Positions 1-6,429 of a stretch of 7,054 nucleotides of DNA are shown here, one piece after another. Made by a program: the position numbers and the translations under genes. Positions within the stretch are counted from its first letter, which is position 1. Each line of letters begins with the position of its first letter. The DNA is from Myxococcales bacterium (GTDB taxonomy: Bacteria; Myxococcota_A; Bradymonadia; Bradymonadales; Bradymonadaceae), in contig SKMT01000430.1 of assembly GCA_007120915.1 (NCBI GenBank), forward strand, positions 1 to 7,054, read 5' to 3'. The notes below the pieces were generated by a model that saw only the letters and a list, made by a program, of their open reading frames with translations, searched no databases and was not told the origin of the DNA.

Positions 1-366
1 CAGCGCATACAGCGGACCTCCACAACGACAACCCGGTGCCGGCCAACACGACTGCTCAACTGGTCCGGCTCCGACCGCAGGGTAAATTGTCGAATCTGCT
101 GAAATCATCGTCTCGTTCTTGTCTCCTCTCGCCCGAGGGCAGCTCCGGCTCGCGCGATGTTGAATTCGCCGGAACTGACGTCGGGGTCGATTCGTCCGTG
201 TTGATGCTCGTTCGATTCGCCGGATGCACCGAACAGACACATCCGCGCCCCACACTACTATTATCGAAATTTTTGCCCCCGATTTTGCGTATCGACCTCA
301 ACTTTTCCTGATCCAGACACCGAAGATCGTCGGGATCACCCCACAAAATTAACGTGATCCGGCATT
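1..366. other. Intergenic or unassigned region downstream of gatB, no convincing gene
   Basis: No reading frame here has protein-like composition over its length. The plus-strand frame at 36-311 and the minus-strand frame at 56-346 are low-quality (many Ser/Arg/Thr, no domain along the length). The stretch is less GC-rich than its neighbours in places, for example around 255-300. A 7-bp inverted repeat lies at 333-360. A 10-base word, ATTCGCCGGA, occurs twice (164-173 and 215-224), which may be chance. The first 17 residues after the leader of the minus-strand frame (266-316) resemble the first helix of an Hpt domain, but the resemblance stops there. I see no tRNA-like fold and no clear U-tract terminator for the operon ending at 367. 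Confidence 0.5.
333..360 (-). repeat. 7-bp perfect inverted repeat just downstream of gatB
   Basis: GGATCAC (333-339) and GTGATCC (354-360) form a perfect 7-bp stem around a 14-base AT-rich loop. The repeat begins 6 bases past the gatB stop codon on the minus strand. That position suits an mRNA 3'-end or transcription-end structure, but no T-run follows the stem on the minus strand. It is therefore not a standard intrinsic terminator, and chance is a real alternative. Confidence 0.3.
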
Positions 367-1818
367 TTACGGCTCCAGCCGATCCCGAAGAATCTCCGAT
401 GCGATCTTCGGATCTGCGCGCCCCGACGACGCCTGCATCACCTGACCCATGAAATGGCCGAACAACTTTCGTTCGCCATCGCGGTAGCGCTGGACCAACG
501 TCGGGTTCTGCTCAAGAATTTCATCGATCAGCCCGCCCAGATGTCGCTCATCGCTTAACTGCTCCAGGTCTAGGTGTTCCACCAATTTTCGCGGCGAGTC
601 GGCGCTTCGAAGCACTTCTGGAAGCACCTTCGATGCAGCCGATGAACTGATGGTTCCGTCGTCGACCATCGCCACAATCTCAGCAACTTCACCGGGTGTA
701 ATATCCAGATCTGCAACTGTCTCTTCACCGACGTGGCCCAGCAGTTCATTGACCACAAAATTCGCCACTGCCACCGGGTCTTCTGGATAGGCGTCGACGG
801 CCTGCTCGAAGAATCTCGCCCGCTGTGGTGGATCGACCAACGTCGCCGCATTTTGGGCATCGAGTTTGAACTGTTCGCACCATCGGCGCTGGCGTTGCCG
901 CGGCAACTCCGGAAGCTCTTCGTGCACTTGTCGAAGGCGGTCATAGCTCACCCGTAACGCCGGAAGATCGGGGTCGGGAACATAGCGGTAATCAGGGGAC
1001 GTCTCTTTGGTCCTCATCAGCTGCGTTCGATCGCGCTTTGGGTCATACGACCGTGTTTCATCCGCAGCCGATTGCCGCCGCTGCTCGCCCAGCTTACGCA
1101 GCCGCTTCTCTTCTGTCTGAAGTGCGCGGCGCACAAATCGAAACGAATTGAGATTCTTCACCTCCACCCTCGGCCCCGGGCTCGGGAGCGGTTCTCCCGA
1201 ATCGACGCGCCGCAGCGAAATGTTGGCGTCGCATCGGAATGACCCCTCCTGCATATTTCCGTCGCACACCCCCAGATGCACCACCAGCCGATGTAACTCC
1301 CGCAGCGCAGACTCCGCCTGCTCTGGGTCAGACAACTCTGGTTGCGTCACCACCTCGATAAGCGGGACTCCCGCCCGGTTAAAATCGATCAGCGTCTGCT
1401 CTGCGGCGCTGTCATACACCGATTTTGCGGCGTCCTCCTCAAGGTGAATTCGACGCAGTGCTAACTCACATTCCCGGCCATTATGGTCGAATTTCAGCCT
1501 GCCACCGGTACACAGCGGCCGGCGTTGCTGCGTGATCTGATATCCCTTCGGCAGATCGGGATAGAAGTAGTGCTTGCGGTCGAATCGACTCCGGGAGTGA
1601 ATCGTACACCCCAGCGCCAGCCCCACTCGAAGCGCCAGGTCCACGGCTCGCCGGTTCAACACCGGCAGTTGACCGGGCAACCCGATGTCATAGGCGGTAA
1701 CACGGCGGTTTGCCGACGCACCGAAGTCGACGGGGCCCCCGCTGAACAGCCGGGTCTGCGTCAATAACTGGCAGTGGACCTCCAGCCCAATCACCGGCTG
1801 TAGTTCAGACTCACTCAT
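367..1818 (-). CDS. gatB: Asp-tRNA(Asn)/Glu-tRNA(Gln) amidotransferase subunit B
   Basis: GatB is the kinase and tRNA-binding subunit of the cytoplasmic GatCAB complex. It phosphorylates the side chain of misacylated Glu-tRNA(Gln) or Asp-tRNA(Asn) so that ammonia from GatA can amidate it. The 483-residue length is usual for the family. Visible family motifs are VIGLEVHCQL (9-18), KHYFYPDLPKGYQITQ (82-97), the RIHLEEDAAK segment (123-132), the GatB signature IDFNRAGVPLIE (144-155), CDGNMQEGSFRCDANISLR (185-203), EVKNLNSFRF (219-228) and TSPDYRYVPDPDLP (273-286). The C-terminal GatB/YqeY tail covers about 335-483, with NPTLVQRYRDG (438-448) and GHFMGQVMQ (454-462). I chose the ATG at 1818 because GGTGGGG lies 6 bases upstream. 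A GTG at 1830 is possible but lies inside that ribosome-binding site. The start overlaps the gatA stop by 8 bases (ATGAGTGA). It is the last gene of the operon. Confidence 0.97.
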   Translation of the reverse strand: MSESELQPVIGLEVHCQLLTQTRLFSGGPVDFGASANRRVTAYDIGLPGQLPVLNRRAVDLALRVGLALGCTIHSRSRFDRKHYFYPDLPKGYQITQQRRPLCTGGRLKFDHNGRECELALRRIHLEEDAAKSVYDSAAEQTLIDFNRAGVPLIEVVTQPELSDPEQAESALRELHRLVVHLGVCDGNMQEGSFRCDANISLRRVDSGEPLPSPGPRVEVKNLNSFRFVRRALQTEEKRLRKLGEQRRQSAADETRSYDPKRDRTQLMRTKETSPDYRYVPDPDLPALRVSYDRLRQVHEELPELPRQRQRRWCEQFKLDAQNAATLVDPPQRARFFEQAVDAYPEDPVAVANFVVNELLGHVGEETVADLDITPGEVAEIVAMVDDGTISSSAASKVLPEVLRSADSPRKLVEHLDLEQLSDERHLGGLIDEILEQNPTLVQRYRDGERKLFGHFMGQVMQASSGRADPKIASEILRDRLEP

Positions 1819-3241
1819 CGGTTTCCCCACCGGAGTTTAGCTCTTCGAGCAGCCGCGCGGCACCAAACAATCGCCGCTCACCGAACGCCGCTGCCGTCAC
1901 CTGCACCCCAAAGGGCATCCCGTCTTCATCCACTCCCGCCGGCAGCGACATCGCCGGCAGCCCCGCCAGACTCACAGGAACCACGAACTCATCGCCTGCA
2001 TACGCTCCCAGCGGCCCCAGCTTCTGGCCCCGCTGATACGCCGTCGTCGGCGTCGTCGGTGTCACCATCACGTCCACCTGCTCGAACCCCTGGCGAAACT
2101 CCTCGATAATCGCCCCCCGAACCCGACAGGCCTGCTCGTAGTACTGCTCTACATAGCCTTCCGAAAGTACGTACGCCCCCAGCATTATTCGCCGCTTCAC
2201 CTCTTGACCAAACCCCTCGGTGCGGCTTCGACGACAGAGCTGATCGAAATCCTTCCCCGCGGCCCGCTTGCCGTAGCGCACCCCGTCGTATCGCGCCAGA
2301 TTACTCGACGCCTCTGCAGTCGCTATGACCCGGTAGGCTGCCGATGCCAACTCTATCCGGTGCAGCTTTACTTCCCTCACGCAGACTCCACTCTCTTCAA
2401 GCCGCCGCACAAACTGCTGGAACCCGGCCTTCACCGCCGGCTGCATTTTCACTTCGTTGATCCAGCCCGTGGGCAATCCCACCACCAACTGCTGCGGCTC
2501 ACAGGCCGGCACCGAACCGGGATCCACATCGGGAACGGCCCTGTCCACACAGGTCGCGTCCTGCTCATCGGCACCGGCAAGCACCGAAAACAACACCGCT
2601 GCATCATCGACGGTGCGCGTAAACCAGCCCACCTGATCCAGGCTCGACGCAAAGGCGATCAACCCCCGCCTGCTGACCCGTCCCCAACTCGGTTTGAACC
2701 CCACCACTCCACAGAAGGAAGCGGGCTGGCGTACACTGCCCCCGGTGTCACTTCCCAGCGCCGCCGGGCAGATTCCGGCCGCGACACACACCGCCGACCC
2801 CCCTGACGAGCCTCCAGCAACGCGGTGCGTATCCAGTGGATGTAGCGTCGGTCCCGCAAACGAATGCTCCGTGGTCGCGCCCATCCCGAATTCGTCCAGG
2901 TTCGTCTTCCCGAAGATCACCGCCCCCGCTTCGCGAAGCCGCGCGACCACCGTCGCATCCTGCACAGGCTGATACTCCTGCAACATCTCGCTGGCCGCTG
3001 TGGTCACAAAATCAGTGGTGCAGATGTTGTCTTTCACCGCCACCGGCACCCCGGCGAGTATCCCTTCATCGGCGACTGCTGTGGGCTGACGGGGCGGTTC
3101 GCTTATGAACGCGTTCAACCCACCGCTCTGCTCGACGCGTCGAAGACAGTGCGCCAGATACTCCTGGGCGCTCAGTTGCCCGTCAGCATACGCCGCCTGC
3201 AATCGGGCAATTGTCCACGTTGACCACTCACTTGTCGTCAT
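1811..3241 (-). CDS. gatA: Asp-tRNA(Asn)/Glu-tRNA(Gln) amidotransferase subunit A
   Basis: GatA is the glutaminase of GatCAB: an amidase-signature enzyme that releases ammonia from glutamine (or asparagine) and channels it to GatB. The Ser-cisSer-Lys catalytic triad is intact by family spacing: Lys70 in GVPVAVKDNI, cis-Ser145 in GGSSGGSA and nucleophile Ser169 in GSDTGGSVRQPAS. The region FASSLDQVGWFTRTVDDAA (198-216), the TPTTPTT segment (394-400) and the conserved Asp417 before VPVSLAGLP also fit. The ATG at 3241 gives 476 residues, close to the usual ~485, and a normal N-terminus (helix WTIARLQAAYADGQLSAQEY). The upstream GTG at 3277 would add 12 atypical residues. It overlaps the end of gatC by 14 bases and has no clear Shine-Dalgarno, so coupling to gatC is likely. 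Oddities are Arg192, Ser424 and Gly454 where GatA usually has Tyr, Asn and Asp. The segment before Lys70 is somewhat short. Confidence 0.97.
   Translation of the reverse strand: MTTSEWSTWTIARLQAAYADGQLSAQEYLAHCLRRVEQSGGLNAFISEPPRQPTAVADEGILAGVPVAVKDNICTTDFVTTAASEMLQEYQPVQDATVVARLREAGAVIFGKTNLDEFGMGATTEHSFAGPTLHPLDTHRVAGGSSGGSAVCVAAGICPAALGSDTGGSVRQPASFCGVVGFKPSWGRVSRRGLIAFASSLDQVGWFTRTVDDAAVLFSVLAGADEQDATCVDRAVPDVDPGSVPACEPQQLVVGLPTGWINEVKMQPAVKAGFQQFVRRLEESGVCVREVKLHRIELASAAYRVIATAEASSNLARYDGVRYGKRAAGKDFDQLCRRSRTEGFGQEVKRRIMLGAYVLSEGYVEQYYEQACRVRGAIIEEFRQGFEQVDVMVTPTTPTTAYQRGQKLGPLGAYAGDEFVVPVSLAGLPAMSLPAGVDEDGMPFGVQVTAAAFGERRLFGAARLLEELNSGGETDE
1819..1831 (-). promoter_or_regulatory. gatB ribosome-binding site that decides the start
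   Basis: On the minus strand GGTGGGG (1831-1825) is followed by six bases and the ATG at 1818. The purine-rich block lies inside the 3' end of gatA, so gatB translation probably reinitiates or is coupled to gatA. The alternative GTG start at 1830 would lie within this block and has no such site of its own. Confidence 0.65.
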
Positions 3242-3539
3242 GGCTCGAAGGGGCGGCGGGGACACTGATATGACCACGTTGCTGTTGTGCAGCCCCCTCT
3301 AGCACATCTTTTATTTCCAGCGGCGCATCCGGATCGTCGGCGCGCTCCCGGCCGGCCAACTCCACCGGTTGGTACGCAGGCGATACCCCCTCGACGTCGA
3401 CATTCTTGATCCCCTCGATGGACTGCTCCAACTGGCGAAGATCTTTTCGCAGCCCCCGGCGTTGTTCGTCGTCCAGATCCAGTTGCACCAGCCGCTGCAG
3501 ATGGTCGATATCAACGCCGCCGCCGTCACGATCCGCCAT
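3228..3539 (-). CDS. gatC: Asp-tRNA(Asn)/Glu-tRNA(Gln) amidotransferase subunit C
   Basis: GatC is the small subunit that wraps around and stabilises the GatA-GatB interface. At 103 residues it is the usual size. The family pattern is visible: an N-terminal helix with VDIDHLQRLVQLDLDDEQ (9-26), a second helix DLRQLEQSIEGIKNVD (33-48), then the extended GVSPAYQP turn (52-59) and a C-terminal helix followed by HISVP. I chose the ATG at 3539; its A is the last base of the orn stop codon (TGATG), the classic stop-start arrangement for coupled translation. A GTG one codon upstream is possible but less likely. Its 3' end overlaps the gatA start by 14 bases, so the three subunits are made in stoichiometric order C-A-B. 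The last ~10 residues are an unremarkable polar extension. Confidence 0.94.
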   Translation of the reverse strand: MADRDGGGVDIDHLQRLVQLDLDDEQRRGLRKDLRQLEQSIEGIKNVDVEGVSPAYQPVELAGRERADDPDAPLEIKDVLEGAAQQQRGHISVPAAPSSHDDK

Positions 3540-4138
3540 CACTTCTGTCCATCTTCGGTGGTATCTTCCGACTCTCCTACCTCCGCCTCTCCTCCCGGCG
3601 GAACAAACACCTCCGAGCGGTAGTAGCGAAGCTCTCGGATCGAATCCCGGATATCATCGAGCGCCCGGTGGCTCTGTTGTTTCGACGGCGGCGACACATC
3701 ATCGGGGTACCACCGACGCACCACCTCTTTGACCGACGAGACGTCGATAATCCGGTAGTGCAGATAGGCTTCCAGCTTCGGCATGTATTTGGCCAGAAAC
3801 CGCCGATCCTGCCACACTGAATTGCCACACAGCGGGGCGGTGTCCCGATGGCAGTGCCGGGCGATAAAATCCAGCGTCTGCCGCTCGGCGGCCTTCATCG
3901 TCAGCTCCGACTCCCGAACCGCTTCGGTCAGCCCCGATGCACCGTGGTGGCGGGTGTTCCACTCGTCCATCCCGTCGAGCACCTCATCGGGCTGGCTGAT
4001 CACCAGCTCCGGGCCCTCGTCGATGACTTTCAACTGTGAATCGGTGACGATCGTCGCAATCTCGAGGATGGTATCGGTCTCCACCTCCAGCCCGCTCATC
4101 TCCAGATCGATCCACACCAGGTTGTTTTGTGAAGGCAT
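3539..4138 (-). CDS. orn: Oligoribonuclease (3'-5' exoribonuclease, DEDDh family)
   Basis: Orn degrades RNA fragments of 2-5 nt to mononucleotides, finishing mRNA decay and clearing pGpG from c-di-GMP breakdown. The product is 199 residues. All DEDDh metal/catalytic residues are present at E. coli spacing: Asp11 and Glu13 in WIDLEMSGL, Asp111 in GNSVWQDRRFL, His157 and Asp162 in HRALDDIRDSI. ASGL (67-70) and KYMPKLEAYLHYR (117-129) also match Orn closely. The ATG at 4138 is preceded by GGAG with six bases of spacing and gives the standard N-terminus. A GTG at 4198 would add 20 non-conserved residues. After the usual C-terminus there is a ~20-residue acidic tail (GGEAEVGESEDTTEDGQK) absent from E. 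coli Orn. It is the first gene of the operon with gatCAB, with a one-base overlap to gatC. Confidence 0.96.
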   Translation of the reverse strand: MPSQNNLVWIDLEMSGLEVETDTILEIATIVTDSQLKVIDEGPELVISQPDEVLDGMDEWNTRHHGASGLTEAVRESELTMKAAERQTLDFIARHCHRDTAPLCGNSVWQDRRFLAKYMPKLEAYLHYRIIDVSSVKEVVRRWYPDDVSPPSKQQSHRALDDIRDSIRELRYYRSEVFVPPGGEAEVGESEDTTEDGQK

Positions 4139-4148
4139 TGGTTTCTCC
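4139..4148 (-). promoter_or_regulatory. orn ribosome-binding site
   Basis: GGAG (4148-4145, minus strand) sits six bases before the ATG at 4138. It favours this start over the in-frame GTG at 4198, which has no comparable site. Confidence 0.6.
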
Positions 4149-4218
4149 GCTTCGGCTGCGCTGCTGTCTGTCGAATTGCCTACCAACCCGACCGCCACCG
4201 ACGCAACCGTGAGAGAAA

Positions 4219-4248
4219 ATTATCACCGATGATGCTGTCGGTTGTCAG
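4219..4248 (-). promoter_or_regulatory. Sigma70-type promoter for the orn-gatCAB operon
   Basis: On the minus strand a -35 box CTGACA (4248-4243; 5 of 6 to TTGACA) and a -10 box GATAAT (4224-4219; 5 of 6 to TATAAT) are separated by 18 bases. Transcription would start near 4212, giving a leader of about 75 bases before the orn ATG at 4138. The -10 lies in a local AT-rich patch in an otherwise GC-rich window. The match is by eye; consensus transfer to this taxon is assumed. Confidence 0.55.
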
Positions 4249-4270
4249 CCGATGCCATCACAGGCACTAT
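4242..4270 (+). promoter_or_regulatory. Possible divergent promoter for the lipoprotein gene
   Basis: TTGTCA (4242-4247; 5 of 6 to TTGACA) is followed after 17 bases by CACTAT (4265-4270), a poor -10. The -35 almost coincides with the -35 of the opposite orn promoter, so the two units may compete or share control. The weak -10 keeps confidence low. Confidence 0.22.
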
Positions 4271-4308
4271 TCACCTCCGTTTCGGTGCCCATACAAGGAA
4301 ACAGCACG

Positions 4309-4767
4309 ATGACCACAACAAATCTGGCCAAGTGCCTTTCCATCCCGGCGTTGTTCGTTATGGTGGGGGCCATCATTGTCGTCGTCACGGGGTGCACCGG
4401 GTTTCAGCAGGCTCAGAGCCCGGCGGGTGATACCTTCGTGGAACTGGACGTTGAACCTTCGGATGCAGCCCTGTTTGTCGACGACGATTACATGGGCACC
4501 GCCGACGGCTGGCAACACGGGATGGTTCCCGTCGAACCCGGCCTGCGCCGCCTGAAGATCGACGCCGAAGGCTACATCCCCCAGCGTCTCGACATCGATG
4601 TTGACCAGGGGCGTACCATCACTGTCACTGCCCGGCTCGAACCGGAGATCACCACCCCCGATGGCGAACAACTCGATGAAGCACCACAGCGCGACGACGG
4701 TCCCCAGCAGAGCGACGACGATGACGATACCATCGCACCGCCGGATCATCCCACGGCGCCCGAATAA
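4309..4767 (+). CDS. PEGA-domain lipoprotein, small
   Basis: The ATG at 4309 gives 152 residues and has AAGGA nine bases upstream (4295-4299). An in-frame ATG at 4252 would put 19 extra residues before the signal peptide. The N-terminus has a lysine, a hydrophobic core (about 10-26) and a lipobox VTGC with Cys29, so it should be a type II signal-peptide lipoprotein. Residues 43-112 form a PEGA domain, a small beta-rich module: VELDVEPSDAALFVDDDYMG followed by the typical VPVEPGLRRLKIDAEGYIP block and a final strand ending in RLEP. PEGA domains are common on cell-surface proteins of deltaproteobacteria and related groups; their ligand is usually unknown. The rest (113-152) is a polar tail with five consecutive Asp (136-140) and many Pro. 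It is 15 bases upstream of the next gene and probably co-transcribed with it. No specific function is assigned. Confidence 0.85.
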   Translation: MTTTNLAKCLSIPALFVMVGAIIVVVTGCTGFQQAQSPAGDTFVELDVEPSDAALFVDDDYMGTADGWQHGMVPVEPGLRRLKIDAEGYIPQRLDIDVDQGRTITVTARLEPEITTPDGEQLDEAPQRDDGPQQSDDDDDTIAPPDHPTAPE

Positions 4768-4782
4768 ACCACGGATCCGACG

Positions 4783-6423
4783 ATGACCATCTCCCCCACA
4801 TCCCGCAGTGCCGCCCCCGAGATCAGCCAGGCGCTCGAATCGTTGCATTCGCTCCTTGAGCTGATGGACAACAGTCAAGTCCACTCCGTGCTGGTACGCG
4901 CCGATGGCCACTGGCTGTGTGACCACAGCGGCTGTCTTCAGGCGCGCACCCCGCCGTTGTCCGCCGACGTCAGTCGGGCGCTGGTCCAGGCGGTCTACCG
5001 CCATGGCCCGGGTGCCTGTCATAACGGCTGGTGGGTTCGACCAGTTGAAGGCCCGCTGGTGGGCACCGTGGAGTTGAGACGCCGCCCTCGTGGCGACGGG
5101 CTGTCGGAACATACCTCCACTCTCTTGAACACTCGTCTGTCTGCGGAGGCATCGGGGCTGGTCTTCGGGCAGTCACGACGCGCCCGATCGGCGATGCTGT
5201 TGAACATTCCGGAGGCTGCCGGCGCTTCGTTTGCTATCTACGTTGGCGCCGTGCCCCCGCTGGTGCCAGATGACACGAACCTGCTGGTGGTCGACCCCCC
5301 GCAAGATGACCGCCAGCGCATGCAGCTTGCCCCGCTTCTGGAAGATGCAGCTCTCGTGTTGTTCGACACCCCCGTAGTCGCCGCCGACGTGCGTCTGTTG
5401 TTCTCCGGGCGCGTCAACTCCGGGCGCTGGCTTGCCGCCGATGTCACCTCTCCCCGGCCCACCGAAGCTCCCTGGGCCGAAGCAATCGCCCGCATCGACA
5501 CCCGCATCGGTGTCAATTCCGCCGGCTCTGACTCGGTACGGCTGAAGCATTTCTCGCAACGAAGCTCCGATGGCTGGGAGCTGGTACTCGACGACGGTCG
5601 CCCCCCGGAAGGCGACGCTCTGCCCCAGGAGACCACCGTCGACCCCGCCGTGCGAAGCTACGGCCCCGACGACAACGCCACCACCAATCCTGAAACCCCT
5701 TCCCGTCTTATCGAGGAATCCTCTCCCGAATCACACCATCCTCCGGTGGGCGAAGAATCCGACGCCGATGAAAGTACCGCCGTGAACCTCGACACCCTCG
5801 ATGACGACTCCTCTCCCTCTCCGCTTCGAGAAAGTGGTGAGATTGAGGTCCCCGGATTCACCTCCAGCTCCGAAGTCGAGGTCGTCGACGATGACCCCCC
5901 TCCGGAGCCTGCCTCCGCAGAAGTACTTCGCGGCGACCGCATCGATGAACAACTTCCCGAGCTGGTCGCCAGCAGCGATGTCGACGACGTCAAAATTCCG
6001 GAACTCGATCCCCGACAGTTGCGTCGCACCTATGAGGGGGAAGTCGACTCTGAGACACTGCGCCAGATCCGCGAGATGCGTCGGCGCCAACGCCAGAACC
6101 AATCCCCCGACCACACCGACAGCGACGACTCCAGCGACCGCATCGGTGCCGAAACCGAGCGCATCGGCGCCGAAACGGAGCAACTCACCCACTCCGGAGA
6201 GCCAGAAACCGACGAACTCGATCCGCCGGACGCCCACGAGCCGGATACCACCGAAGTCTCCGTTGACGATGTGGAGACAAACCCGGCCCGACAAAGCGTT
6301 GATGATGCTGCTTCGGCGCCAGATTCTGATTATGGCGCTGGCGATGACGACACTGCCAACCTCAGCGCCGACGAACTGTTCGACCGCCTCGACGCTGCCA
6401 CCGGTGGCGACGACCCTTCCTGA
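4783..6423 (+). CDS. Unnamed protein: possible degenerate secretion-ATPase-like domain plus acidic tail
   Basis: 546 residues, no signal peptide or membrane segment, so probably cytoplasmic. The ATG at 4783 has only a weak GGA seven bases upstream and follows the lipoprotein gene by 15 bases. Residues 1-250 look folded. Their strand/helix order recalls VirB11/PilT/CpaF secretion ATPases: an N-terminal sensor-like region (25-100, ending in GTVELRR), then GLVFGQSRRARSAMLL (125-140), where GQSRRARS sits like Walker A GxxxxGKS with Gly to Ala and Lys to Arg. Next come AALVLFDTP (189-197) in the Walker B position, and SGRVNSGRWLAADVTSP (208-224) then AEAIARI (232-238), like the tGH...tlHa...eAl.RL region but without its His. 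If so, it is a pseudoenzyme. Residues ~265-546 are acidic, Pro/Ser-rich and probably disordered, with a basic helix (405-440), a tandem RIGAETE repeat (453-466) and a terminal amphipathic motif SADELFDRLDAA (528-539). The family assignment is tentative. Confidence 0.8.
   Translation: MTISPTSRSAAPEISQALESLHSLLELMDNSQVHSVLVRADGHWLCDHSGCLQARTPPLSADVSRALVQAVYRHGPGACHNGWWVRPVEGPLVGTVELRRRPRGDGLSEHTSTLLNTRLSAEASGLVFGQSRRARSAMLLNIPEAAGASFAIYVGAVPPLVPDDTNLLVVDPPQDDRQRMQLAPLLEDAALVLFDTPVVAADVRLLFSGRVNSGRWLAADVTSPRPTEAPWAEAIARIDTRIGVNSAGSDSVRLKHFSQRSSDGWELVLDDGRPPEGDALPQETTVDPAVRSYGPDDNATTNPETPSRLIEESSPESHHPPVGEESDADESTAVNLDTLDDDSSPSPLRESGEIEVPGFTSSSEVEVVDDDPPPEPASAEVLRGDRIDEQLPELVASSDVDDVKIPELDPRQLRRTYEGEVDSETLRQIREMRRRQRQNQSPDHTDSDDSSDRIGAETERIGAETEQLTHSGEPETDELDPPDAHEPDTTEVSVDDVETNPARQSVDDAASAPDSDYGAGDDDTANLSADELFDRLDAATGGDDPS
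6139..6180 (+). repeat. 21-bp tandem duplication (2 copies) coding RIGAETE twice
   Basis: Units 6139-6159 and 6160-6180 differ only at two third-codon positions (GGT/GGC and ACC/ACG), and each encodes RIGAETE in frame. The identical protein with silent changes suggests an in-frame duplication inside the disordered tail of the 546-residue protein. Confidence 0.85.
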
Positions 6424-6429
6424 GTTCGG

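Noticed and set aside
56..346. Complete 96-residue minus-strand gene downstream of gatB
   Set aside because: It needs a TTG start and has no clear ribosome-binding site. Only its first ~28 residues look protein-like; the remainder is low-quality sequence.
2204..2806. 200-residue plus-strand open frame antisense to gatA
   Set aside because: gatA is unmistakable on the other strand, and this product is His/Arg/Pro-rich with no motif.
4139..4198. N-terminal extension of Orn from a GTG at 4198
   Set aside because: The 20 extra residues are not part of the Orn family, and the ATG at 4138 has a properly spaced GGAG.
4267..5112. 281-residue minus-strand open frame antisense to the lipoprotein gene and the start of the next gene
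   Set aside because: It is the shadow of GC-rich plus-strand codons. Its protein has no domain pattern, while both plus-strand genes have recognisable features and ribosome-binding sites.
5731..6294. 187-residue minus-strand frame with Gly/Val-rich sequence resembling membrane segments
   Set aside because: Hydrophobic Gly/Val runs are the expected antisense reading of Asp/Glu/Thr codons (GAC, GAA, ACC). It is not independent evidence of a membrane protein.
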